Shown here one piece after another: positions 43,042 to 50,388 of a DNA stretch of 64,000 nucleotides (the first letter of the stretch is position 1; each line of letters begins with the position of its first letter). Source of the stretch: UBA5436 sp050951845. GTDB taxonomy: Bacteria; Bacillota; Clostridia; Saccharofermentanales; DTU023. Under the pieces are notes generated by a model. That model saw only the letters and a program-made list of their open reading frames with translations, searched no databases and was not told where the DNA came from. A program made the position numbers and the translations under genes. Where the stretch lies: contig JBMNJV010000006.1 in assembly GCA_050951845.1 (NCBI GenBank), forward strand, positions 1 through 64,000, written 5' to 3'.

Positions 43042-44394
43042 TCAGATTCCGTATCGACTGGTTAATAAATCAATAATACGATCCGCCATAATGTTAATTT
43101 CTTTTTTATCTTCGCCTTCAATCATTACCCGAATCAGCGGTTCGGTGCCGGAAGGTCTTACCAGAATACGACCCTTGTTCTTTAATCTGGCTTCTTCCTG
43201 AACAATTGCTTCTTGAACATCCTCATCTTCCATGGCCGCTTTTTTACGCTCATTGGCAATCTGGGCATTTTTCAAAACTTGCGGTAAGGGTTTCATGATC
43301 GAATGAGCTTCCGAAAGACGTTGATCGGATGATTTCAGAGTCTTTAACAAGGCAAGTGCACTTAATAAACCGTCACCGGTAGTTGAATGTTCCAACAAAA
43401 TAATATGACCGCTTTGTTCACCGCCTAACATGATGCCTGATTTTAACATCTCCTCCAGGACATATCGATCGCCTACTTGTGTTTTATACAAAGTGATACC
43501 GGCTTGATCAGCAAAAATATCAACTCCGAGATTACTCATCACAGTGACACAAACTTTATTATCCCGTAAAGTCCCTTTTTCTTTCATTCCTTTGGCGATA
43601 ATCGCAATGATACCGTCGCCGTCAACGACTGTGCCGTTCTCATCAATTGCCAGCATCCGATCAGCATCACCGTCAAAGGCAATCCCGATATCACAACCTT
43701 CACGTCTGACCGTTTGTCCCAGTCTGGTCAGATCAGTTGAACCGCAATTGAGATTAATATTCTCACCATCCGGTTCAATACCGATCGAAACTACATCCGC
43801 ACCTAAATCCGCAAAAATCCCGGGTGCAATATGGAAACTGGCTCCGTTAGCACAATCAAGAGCAATTTTCATACCACTGAGATCTACACTCATCCGCCGT
43901 TTCAGATGTTCCGCATAATCACGCGACGAATTCGGTTTTTGAATGCGATGACCGATCCGATCTGCTATCGGTCTGTCAATATCTTCCTGATATTCGTCAA
44001 TAAGCTGTTCTATCTGATCTTCGATTTCATCAGGCAATTTATAGCCCGTGCTGGCAAAGAATTTAATTCCGTTATATTCATATGAATTATGCGATGCTGA
44101 AATCATAATTCCCGCATCACAATTGTATTTACGCGTTAAATACGCTATGCCTGGTGTCGGTATAACTCCCGCCAAGAAAGCGTCAGCTCCGGCTGATGTA
44201 ATTCCTGCAACCATTGCCGATTCCAACATACTGCTGGATATTCTTGTATCAGTACCGACAAGAATGATCGGTTTGTGACTTTTCTCTCCGGTTAAAACTC
44301 TCGCTCCGGCAAAACCTAAACGAAAAGCTAAATCAGGTGTCAATTCTTTATTTGCAATTCCTCGCACTCCGTCAGTGCCAAATAATCTGGTCAT
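43042..44394 (-). CDS. glmM: Phosphoglucosamine mutase
   Basis: Interconverts glucosamine 6-phosphate and 1-phosphate on the way to UDP-GlcNAc. The 450-aa protein begins RLFGTDGVRGIANKELT. It has the phosphoserine loop ISASHNSYEYNG, the Mg-binding DGDADRM, and the phosphate-binding RPSGTEPLIRVM. It lies 91 bp downstream of the CdaA-YbbR gene, as in the cdaA-cdaR-glmM operon of Bacillus, where GlmM binds and restrains CdaA. It ends 1 bp before the amidase-like gene begins. Confidence 0.96.
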   Translation of the reverse strand: MTRLFGTDGVRGIANKELTPDLAFRLGFAGARVLTGEKSHKPIILVGTDTRISSSMLESAMVAGITSAGADAFLAGVIPTPGIAYLTRKYNCDAGIMISASHNSYEYNGIKFFASTGYKLPDEIEDQIEQLIDEYQEDIDRPIADRIGHRIQKPNSSRDYAEHLKRRMSVDLSGMKIALDCANGASFHIAPGIFADLGADVVSIGIEPDGENINLNCGSTDLTRLGQTVRREGCDIGIAFDGDADRMLAIDENGTVVDGDGIIAIIAKGMKEKGTLRDNKVCVTVMSNLGVDIFADQAGITLYKTQVGDRYVLEEMLKSGIMLGGEQSGHIILLEHSTTGDGLLSALALLKTLKSSDQRLSEAHSIMKPLPQVLKNAQIANERKKAAMEDEDVQEAIVQEEARLKNKGRILVRPSGTEPLIRVMIEGEDKKEINIMADRIIDLLTSRYGI

Positions 44395-44485
44395 TTTTCC
44401 TCCGAATTTTCAAAATATTATTCAAAAATACCCTTTTCGATCTCTCAATGCAAATATTTCCCCGAATTTTTAATTGATAATACTA

Positions 44486-45811
44486 TTATTCGATTTTACG
44501 AACCGCAATGGTCACTTCATCCGGCATAATATGATCAGTTCGCGTATATAAAGGTGTATTTTTCGAAAAATTAATTTTGATTGTTTGTATTCCTTCTTCT
44601 TCAATTTGATCTAAGTCTACATAAGCATCAAGATCTCGATTTGTCATACTATCTAACAAACTCTTACGTCCTGTCAAAGTTATTTGAATATTTTTTGTCG
44701 GATATGTGACTTCAAGACCCCTTTCCTGCATAATCTCCGTATTTTCAAAAGATAAAGGTACGGAAAAAGTTTTCGCTTCAATCGGATTAACTGTAGCTTG
44801 CACATAAAACCACAAAGCAAAAGCTGAAACCCAGGAAACCAAGATCAGCAAAACACGTCTGGATTTGGGAATTCTGGGTCCGAGCATCGTTTTGCTTTTT
44901 TTCTTGCGACGAAACAACCGAAAACGACCTTCAGTTTCTTCTTCATCCTGTAAAAGGAAACGATAGAGCTGGGTTCTTAACGCATCACTGTTGTCCAGGA
45001 CATACAGTCTGCCTTCAATTGCAAGGCTGATCGTGCCTTTTTCTTCGGAAATCACAATCGAAATTGTATCACCCATCTCGCTCGCACCGATCGCAGCCCG
45101 ATGTCTCGTCCCGTAGTCTTTGCGTAAATGATAATTATCAGATAACGGGATATGTATTCTAGCAGCGGCAATTCTGCCGTAGCGAATCAAAATTGCACCG
45201 TCATGGAGCGGCGTGCTGTCAACAAAAATCTGCTTGATTAAACTGGTTGATACCGGAGAATCAATCTCCACGGCATTTTCCTGATCCTGTAATTCTCCTA
45301 AAGGAGTAGTTCGTTCAATCACAATCAGAGCACCCGTATGCGTTTCGGCCATTTCACCACATGCCTGTACGATTGATTCAATCATTTGCGATATTGTTGT
45401 TGCTGCCTTTTCCCCTTGATAATCTCCGGAACGCGGATTAAACAAATTCAAACCGGATCGTCCGACAGTTTCCAAGGTCCGTCTTAATTCCGGCTGGAAA
45501 ATAATAACAAAAGCAAGTGAAAATACTGAAATCGTATTCATCAATAAATAACTTAACAGACTAAGTCCGAAAACCCGGGCAATAATGGTCAGAAATAAGA
45601 TGAACAGAATACCTTTTAATAATTGCCATGCTCTGGAATCTCTGACAATGCGTAAAATGTAATAAAAAATAAAAGTGGTTATTAAAATATCTATTGCAGC
45701 AAGTGCAATATCTAATGGCTCTCCTATAAAAAGTATGCCTTCTTGTAAAGAATTGAATAAATTCTTAAAAAAGGTCACCAATTGATCTAATTGTCCAAGA
45801 GCATTTAACAA
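44486..45811 (-). CDS. cdaA: Diadenylate cyclase CdaA fused to a YbbR (CdaR) domain
   Basis: Makes cyclic di-AMP from two ATP at the membrane. Residues 35-110 hold three membrane helices. The DAC domain (about 120-270) carries DGA (204-206) and RHR (236-238). Residues 285-318 are a charged linker with RRKKK. A further membrane helix follows (about 320-340, LLILVSWVSAFALWFYV) and one YbbR domain, 345-441. In Bacillus the YbbR protein CdaR is separate, with several YbbR repeats. Here a single repeat is fused in frame to CdaA. It starts with TTG at 45811, with AGGGGG about 8 nt upstream. It is upstream of glmM. Confidence 0.9.
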   Translation of the reverse strand: MLNALGQLDQLVTFFKNLFNSLQEGILFIGEPLDIALAAIDILITTFIFYYILRIVRDSRAWQLLKGILFILFLTIIARVFGLSLLSYLLMNTISVFSLAFVIIFQPELRRTLETVGRSGLNLFNPRSGDYQGEKAATTISQMIESIVQACGEMAETHTGALIVIERTTPLGELQDQENAVEIDSPVSTSLIKQIFVDSTPLHDGAILIRYGRIAAARIHIPLSDNYHLRKDYGTRHRAAIGASEMGDTISIVISEEKGTISLAIEGRLYVLDNSDALRTQLYRFLLQDEEETEGRFRLFRRKKKSKTMLGPRIPKSRRVLLILVSWVSAFALWFYVQATVNPIEAKTFSVPLSFENTEIMQERGLEVTYPTKNIQITLTGRKSLLDSMTNRDLDAYVDLDQIEEEGIQTIKINFSKNTPLYTRTDHIMPDEVTIAVRKIE

Positions 45812-45853
45812 ACCGTTATCCCCCTAATATCTTTTTTATTATAGCCTTAAAAA

Positions 45854-45897
45854 GCAAAGATGTGAACCGTCAAATCAGGACTGTTCACATCTTTTGC
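45854..45897 (-). terminator. Intrinsic terminator of ribU
   Basis: On the minus strand AAGATGTGAAC pairs with GTTCACATCTT, and GCTTTTTAAGG follows. It lies 113 bp downstream of the ribU stop and before the cdaA gene. Confidence 0.7.
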
Positions 45898-46009
45898 TCA
45901 TTTAACATCTGGAGATATCTACAACACTCTGATATTAATAAAAAGAATTAATAACGCTAAATTAACCGGTTTACATAAATTAAACTAACCGGTTTCCGTA
46001 TATTCCATA

Positions 46010-46645
46010 TTATTTATGTAAAATCGGACTCAATTTCTTATAAATCAACATGACGATAATCGAAACAACCGTACCTTTGAAAATATTAAAAGGTACAAAG
46101 ACGAAAGCAAGCAAACTTTTCATATCGGTAACCAGTTTATTCCCTGCACCGTTGGTCATGCCGATAATCTTATCCAAATCAAATCCCATTGCTGTGGCAT
46201 AGAAAGGCAAGTTGATGTAATAATTGACCAAAACACCTGCTATCGTCATAGTTATAGTTCCGGCGATCAAACTGACAATTGCGGTTTTGCGAGTTTTGTT
46301 TTTCTGATAAATCAAACCCGCAACAAAAACAAAGCTGCTGCAAACTATAAAATTCGCCAATTCACCGACATATGATGTATGACTGAACGGTAAATGTGAA
46401 ATATTCTTGATTAATTCGATAATCACACCGGTCAAAGGTCCCATTGAAAAAGTCCCTAACAGAGCAGGTATCTCGGCAAAATCGAATTTCAAAAATACCG
46501 GCATAAAAGGCAAATTGAATTCCAAATACATGAGAATGATTGCCGCTGCCGATAATATTCCGGTCTTGGCAATCCAGCGTGTACGACTGCTGTTGCTTGT
46601 TTCGTTAACAGATGCTGATTTTTGTTTCATTTCAAATTCTGACAT
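46010..46645 (-). CDS. ribU: ECF transporter S component for riboflavin (RibU)
   Basis: Substrate-binding membrane subunit of an energy-coupling-factor transporter that imports riboflavin. The 211-aa protein has about six hydrophobic segments. The KTGILSAAAIILMYLEFNLP start and PVFLKFDFAEIPALLG match the RibU core. The shared EcfA/EcfT module is not in the window. A complete FMN riboswitch with terminator lies directly upstream, which fixes the substrate. GGAGG lies before the ATG. Confidence 0.93.
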   Translation of the reverse strand: MSEFEMKQKSASVNETSNSSRTRWIAKTGILSAAAIILMYLEFNLPFMPVFLKFDFAEIPALLGTFSMGPLTGVIIELIKNISHLPFSHTSYVGELANFIVCSSFVFVAGLIYQKNKTRKTAIVSLIAGTITMTIAGVLVNYYINLPFYATAMGFDLDKIIGMTNGAGNKLVTDMKSLLAFVFVPFNIFKGTVVSIIVMLIYKKLSPILHK

Positions 46646-46682
46646 AATTAGACCTCCTTTTCAGAAAGTTCATTTGTCAAAG

Positions 46683-46708
46683 CAAAAAACCCCGACAAAT
46701 GACGGGGC
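46683..46708 (-). terminator. Riboswitch-controlled terminator before ribU
   Basis: CCCCG pairs with CGGGG on the minus strand, followed by six T (plus 46684-46689). It sits between the FMN aptamer and the ribU start. FMN binding would be expected to favour it and shut off ribU. Confidence 0.85.
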
Positions 46709-46732
46709 ATTCAAATCGGCATTTCACCGAAT

Positions 46733-46857
46733 ATGCTTCCTTCCATCCAGACTATACTGTCGGCTAAGGTATTTCACCTTATCAATCTCAAAAGAGAGTC
46801 GCGGGCTTATGATAAAATCAATCACCGCCGGTAGGGAATCACACCCTGCCCCGGAAA
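46733..46857 (-). promoter_or_regulatory. FMN (RFN) riboswitch
   Basis: The minus strand carries the conserved RFN boxes in order: GGGGCAGGGTG, CCCTACCGGCGGT, AGCCCGCGA, GGTGAAATACC, AGCCGACAGTATAGTC and GGATGGAAG. It precedes the ribU gene with a terminator in between, so it controls riboflavin uptake by transcription termination. Confidence 0.95.
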
Positions 46858-46921
46858 CATTATTAATATTTTATATAATACTTAAAATTACAGCTTAAAT
46901 CTGATTATATTATTACACAGA

Positions 46922-47182
46922 TTAAGCCAAATTATTAAGTTTTTTCGCTATTTGTGCTTTTTTGCGTGAAGCTTTATTTTTGTGAATCAAACCTGCTGTA
47001 ACAGCTTTATCAATTTTCTTCTGAGCATAAACTGCTTGTTCAGACGCATCTGCTGCGGAAGCATCTAATGCTTGATGAGTTTTTTTCAAAACTGTTTTCA
47101 ATTCGCTTTTTTTGCGTTTATTAATTTCAGTTTTGCCGGCAGCTATTTTCACACGTTTTTTCGCTGATTTAATATTAGGCAT
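46922..47182 (-). CDS. rpsT: 30S ribosomal protein S20
   Basis: Small-subunit protein bS20, 86 aa and strongly basic. It starts MPNIKSAKKRVK and carries HKNKASRKKAQIAKKLN at the end. AGGAGGTG precedes the ATG. It is monocistronic with its own promoter upstream at 47266-47294. Confidence 0.97.
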   Translation of the reverse strand: MPNIKSAKKRVKIAAGKTEINKRKKSELKTVLKKTHQALDASAADASEQAVYAQKKIDKAVTAGLIHKNKASRKKAQIAKKLNNLA

Positions 47183-47265
47183 TCTTTCACCTCCTGCGAC
47201 TTAATTCTGTAGAATCGGAACTTTGAGCAATCAAAAAACGGATCATATTCCGAATACAGATAAGT

Positions 47266-47294
47266 ATTCTAACACTAACAAAAAATGCTTGCAA
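47266..47294 (-). promoter_or_regulatory. Promoter of rpsT
   Basis: On the minus strand -35 TTGCAA (plus 47289-47294) and -10 TAGAAT (47266-47271) are 17 bp apart, about 85 bp before the rpsT start. Confidence 0.65.
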
Positions 47295-47610
47295 GTGCAA
47301 AATCAAGAGGATTGCATCAATTTATGACAGACTGAGAAAGTTCTCTCAGTGCAAATGGCAGTGATGAATAATTAAATGTATAAATATAATTCGCATGATA
47401 AATTATTGACAAATGATCCACTAATTCTTGAAACCTTTTTGAATTTTATTATATTTTGTTTAATTTTATACTATTTATACAAAAATCAGACAATTTTCGC
47501 ATATAATTAAATTAGTTTTTTAAATAATATTTTATTTGAAATGTGTTAGCATGCTAATGAATAATTTTTCACGATAATCTATTATTATTTAGTTTTTGTA
47601 AGGAAGACGT
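47295..47610. other. Intergenic region upstream of the SDR/oxoamine synthase pair
   Basis: This 316-bp AT-rich region has no ORF. It contains a hairpin ACTGAGA/TCTCAGT (47331-47350) and, 54 bp before the SDR start, the perfect palindrome TTAGCATGCTAA (47546-47557), a plausible operator. A TTGACA at about 47408 points toward the SDR gene but has no acceptable -10. Confidence 0.45.
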
Positions 47611-48468
47611 ATGCAAACAAAATCCGAGAATTTGATTTCCGATCCGGGTAGCCTGAAGAAAAATATGCAACCTGTGGTTTTTATCAGTGGAGGTTCCGGC
47701 GGAATCGGTTTTAAAACGGCAGAACTATTTGTTCAAAACGGTTACCGGGTATATGAGCTAAGCCGTCGCGAAATTTTGCAACCGGGAGTAACTCATATCA
47801 AAGGTGATGTTACTCAACTTCTTGATATTAAAAATGCAGTTGAACAAATTATTGCAGAATGTGGTCAGCTCAATATTGTAATTTGCAATGCGGGATTCGG
47901 GATTTCCGGACCGATCGAACTCACTCCGACCGAAGATATAAAGCGTCAATTTGATGTTAACTTTCACGGCACGGTTAATATGATTCAAGCAACAGTTCCA
48001 TACTTGCGCCAAAGTGGCGGCGGCAGAATTCTCTGTGTTTCATCGGTAGCTGCCATAATGCCGATTCCATATCAGAGTTTTTACACTTGTACCAAGGCAT
48101 CAATTAATCAATTGGTCTTGACTCTGAATAACGAGCTGCGACCTTTCAATATACAGGCTGTAGCATTAATGCCGGGTGATACCAAAACCAATTTTACCTC
48201 TCAAAGAATCAAATCAGAAACTTCAGAGGAATGCTTGAAAATTTACGGTTCAATTCCCTCTAAGTCAATCACCAAAATGGAAAAAGATGAAGTTACCGGT
48301 AGTCCGATTGAACCTTTGGCCAGACGCATCGTCAAACTTACAACCCAAAAACGCACACCCAAACCAATCCAAGGTTTCGGCTTCTTTTATCGCACAGCAT
48401 TATTTCTTGCAAAATTATTGCCGATCAGATTGGTAAATTATATTTTATATAAGATGTATGCATCTTAA
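47611..48468 (+). CDS. Short-chain reductase, possible 3-ketosphinganine reductase
   Basis: A 285-aa SDR with FISGGSGGIGF as nucleotide-binding motif, CNAGFGISGP, the Ser in VSSVAAIMP, and the catalytic YTCTK (Tyr-Lys). The C-terminus carries a hydrophobic stretch (YRTALFLAKLLPIRLVNYIL) that could sit in a membrane, as in reductases of long-chain lipids. AAGGAAG precedes the ATG by about 5 nt. It lies 150 bp upstream of an alpha-oxoamine synthase of serine-palmitoyltransferase type on the same strand. That makes reduction of a 3-ketosphinganine-like product a logical function. This is an inference, because SDR sequences alone do not fix the substrate. Confidence 0.6.
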   Translation: MQTKSENLISDPGSLKKNMQPVVFISGGSGGIGFKTAELFVQNGYRVYELSRREILQPGVTHIKGDVTQLLDIKNAVEQIIAECGQLNIVICNAGFGISGPIELTPTEDIKRQFDVNFHGTVNMIQATVPYLRQSGGGRILCVSSVAAIMPIPYQSFYTCTKASINQLVLTLNNELRPFNIQAVALMPGDTKTNFTSQRIKSETSEECLKIYGSIPSKSITKMEKDEVTGSPIEPLARRIVKLTTQKRTPKPIQGFGFFYRTALFLAKLLPIRLVNYILYKMYAS

Positions 48469-48618
48469 ATCAAACATTTATAATAAATTATCGTGGTATA
48501 GAAGAGATAAAATATAATTAAGGAATTAATATAATTAAAAAAACAATTAACAAGTTAAATCAATAAGTTTATTCTTATCAGTTAGATATAGAAATAATGA
48601 AAAAATGAGGTTTTACAA

Positions 48619-49851
48619 ATGGATATTTTTCAAAAATGTTATGACTATCATGTGGTCGATGAAGCTAAAGCGATGGGGGTTTACCCGTACTTTCACGAAT
48701 TGACAACCGGCCAAGATAATGTAGTAGAAATAGAAGGTCGCAGGACAATCATGCTGGGATCAAATAATTATTTAGGTTTAACCAATGATCCGCGTGTAAA
48801 AAAAGCCGCTCAAGATGCGATTGAGCATTACGGCAGCGGTTGTTCAGGTTCAAGGTTTTTAAACGGTACTTTGAAGTTACATGGTGATTTAGAGCGAGAA
48901 CAAGCTGAATTTTTGCACAAAGAAGCTTGTTTAAGTTTTTCGACCGGTTTTCAAACCAATCTATCCGTTATCTCTGCAATTGCCGGCAGAAATGATTACA
49001 TTCTCTCCGATGATTTGAATCATGCCAGCATCGTTGACGGAACCAGATTAAGCTTTGCTAAAACTTATAAATATGCTCATAACGATATGGATGCTTTAGA
49101 AAAATTGTTGATTCGTTTTTCTGAAAAGGCCACATCCGGCGGTATTTTAATCATTACTGACGGAGTTTTCAGCATGGAAGGTGAAATCTGCAATCTCCCG
49201 AAAATTGTCGAATTAGCTAAAAAATACAATGCAAGAATTATGGTAGATGATGCCCATGGCCTTGGTGTTCTCGGCAAACACGGCCGCGGTACGGCTGAAT
49301 ATTTCGGTTTGGAAGATGAAGTTGATCTGATCATGAATACTTTCTCCAAAAGCTATGCTTCACTTGGCGGTTGTATTGCCGGCGAAGAAAGAGTTATCAA
49401 CTATATTAAACATATTGCAAGACCGTTTATTTTCAGTGCGTCAGTTCCTCCGGGACAAGTTGCGGCAGCCCATGAAGCTTTGCGTATCTTGCGTTCTGAA
49501 CCGGAAAGAGTTACACGCATTCAACAAATCACAGCAAAAATGCGGGCATTACTCAAAGAATGTCCTTATGTTGAAGTGCATGACAGCAATAACGATATTA
49601 TTCCCATTATTCCATTAATGACAGGAACCGTAACTCAAACTCTATATGCTGCAAAACTATTGCTTGAAGCAGGAGTCTATGTAAATCCGGTATTGCCGCC
49701 GGCAGTTGCCGAAGGTAAATGTTTATTGAGAACAAGCTATACCGCTACTCAAGATGATGCTTTAATTGAGGAAGCTGCTCAGATTATCTGCAGAGTATTT
49801 AAATACATGCATGAGAACCCCTTGCCGGCAGAATTTGTTGTTGACTACTGA
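48619..49851 (+). CDS. Alpha-oxoamine synthase, serine palmitoyltransferase-like
   Basis: A PLP enzyme condensing an amino acid with an acyl thioester. The 410-aa protein shows GSNNYLGLTNDPRV, YGSGCSGSRFLNGT, FSTGFQTNL, the DDAHGLGVLG Asp/His cofactor motif, and the Schiff-base Lys in NTFSKSYASLGG. GSGCSGSRFLNGT is the form found in bacterial serine palmitoyltransferases. 2-amino-3-ketobutyrate CoA ligases have an FGMASVRF-type version instead, and BioF differs as well. The upstream SDR could reduce the product. No biotin genes are nearby. GAGG precedes the ATG. A strong terminator follows. Confidence 0.75.
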   Translation: MDIFQKCYDYHVVDEAKAMGVYPYFHELTTGQDNVVEIEGRRTIMLGSNNYLGLTNDPRVKKAAQDAIEHYGSGCSGSRFLNGTLKLHGDLEREQAEFLHKEACLSFSTGFQTNLSVISAIAGRNDYILSDDLNHASIVDGTRLSFAKTYKYAHNDMDALEKLLIRFSEKATSGGILIITDGVFSMEGEICNLPKIVELAKKYNARIMVDDAHGLGVLGKHGRGTAEYFGLEDEVDLIMNTFSKSYASLGGCIAGEERVINYIKHIARPFIFSASVPPGQVAAAHEALRILRSEPERVTRIQQITAKMRALLKECPYVEVHDSNNDIIPIIPLMTGTVTQTLYAAKLLLEAGVYVNPVLPPAVAEGKCLLRTSYTATQDDALIEEAAQIICRVFKYMHENPLPAEFVVDY

Positions 49852-49901
49852 TCACTATTTATAGTCTATTAATCGCAATTAGAAATATAACAATTTAAAA
49901 G

Positions 49902-49954
49902 GGCTGTTTCAATTGACGGGGTACACACCAAAATTTGAAACAGCCTCTTTTTTT
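49902..49954 (+). terminator. Intrinsic terminator of the SDR/oxoamine synthase operon
   Basis: GGCTGTTTCAA (49902-49912) pairs with TTGAAACAGCC (49935-49945), followed by TCTTTTTTT. It lies 50 bp after the stop codon. Confidence 0.88.
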
Positions 49955-49957
49955 CAT

Positions 49958-50336
49958 TTCCGGCTCAGAACAGCCAGATACATATCTGAAAGTGCCAAAA
50001 ATTATGGTTCTGTGGGTTCACTGCCGCTTTTGATTTGCAGCACCGGCTTTTTTGGCACGATTCAAGCTCAAAACAACTGAAAACCATACTTGCAGTGTCA
50101 GAAATTACGGTGCTGCGGATTGAGGCCCGCAGCACCGGCTTTTTTGGCACAGTTCAAGTTCAAAACAGCTGAAAACCATACTTACAGTGTCAGAAATTAC
50201 GATCCTGCGGATTGTGGCCCGCAGCACCGGCTTTTTTGGCACGATTCAAGCTCAAAACAGCTGAAAACCATACTTGCAGTGTCAGAAATTACGGTGCTGC
50301 GGATTGAGGCCCGCAGCTACGGCTTTTTTGGCACGG
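49958..50336 (+). repeat. Tandem array of about four 92-bp terminator-like units
   Basis: Units at 50061-50152, 50153-50244 and 50245-50336 are near-identical 92-bp copies. A diverged, 11-bp longer unit precedes them (about 49958-50060). The conserved CGGCTTTTTTGGCAC recurs at 50044, 50136, 50228 and 50320. Unit 2 contains a perfect 10-bp stem GGTGCTGCGG/CCGCAGCACC (50109-50136) followed by GGCTTTTTT, a textbook intrinsic terminator. Units 3 and 4 keep it with a few mismatches. No gene or transposase is associated. Confidence 0.9.
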
Positions 50337-50388
50337 CTTTCTCTAAATAGCCGAAGAAAGTTCAAGCTAAACATCACGAACAATCAAA

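Noticed and set aside
49958..50336. CRISPR array
   Set aside because: Units are contiguous 92-bp copies without unique spacers, and no cas gene is present.
50090..50350. Plus-strand frame of 86 aa across the 92-bp repeats
   Set aside because: Its sequence simply repeats with the DNA units and contains terminator stems; not a gene.
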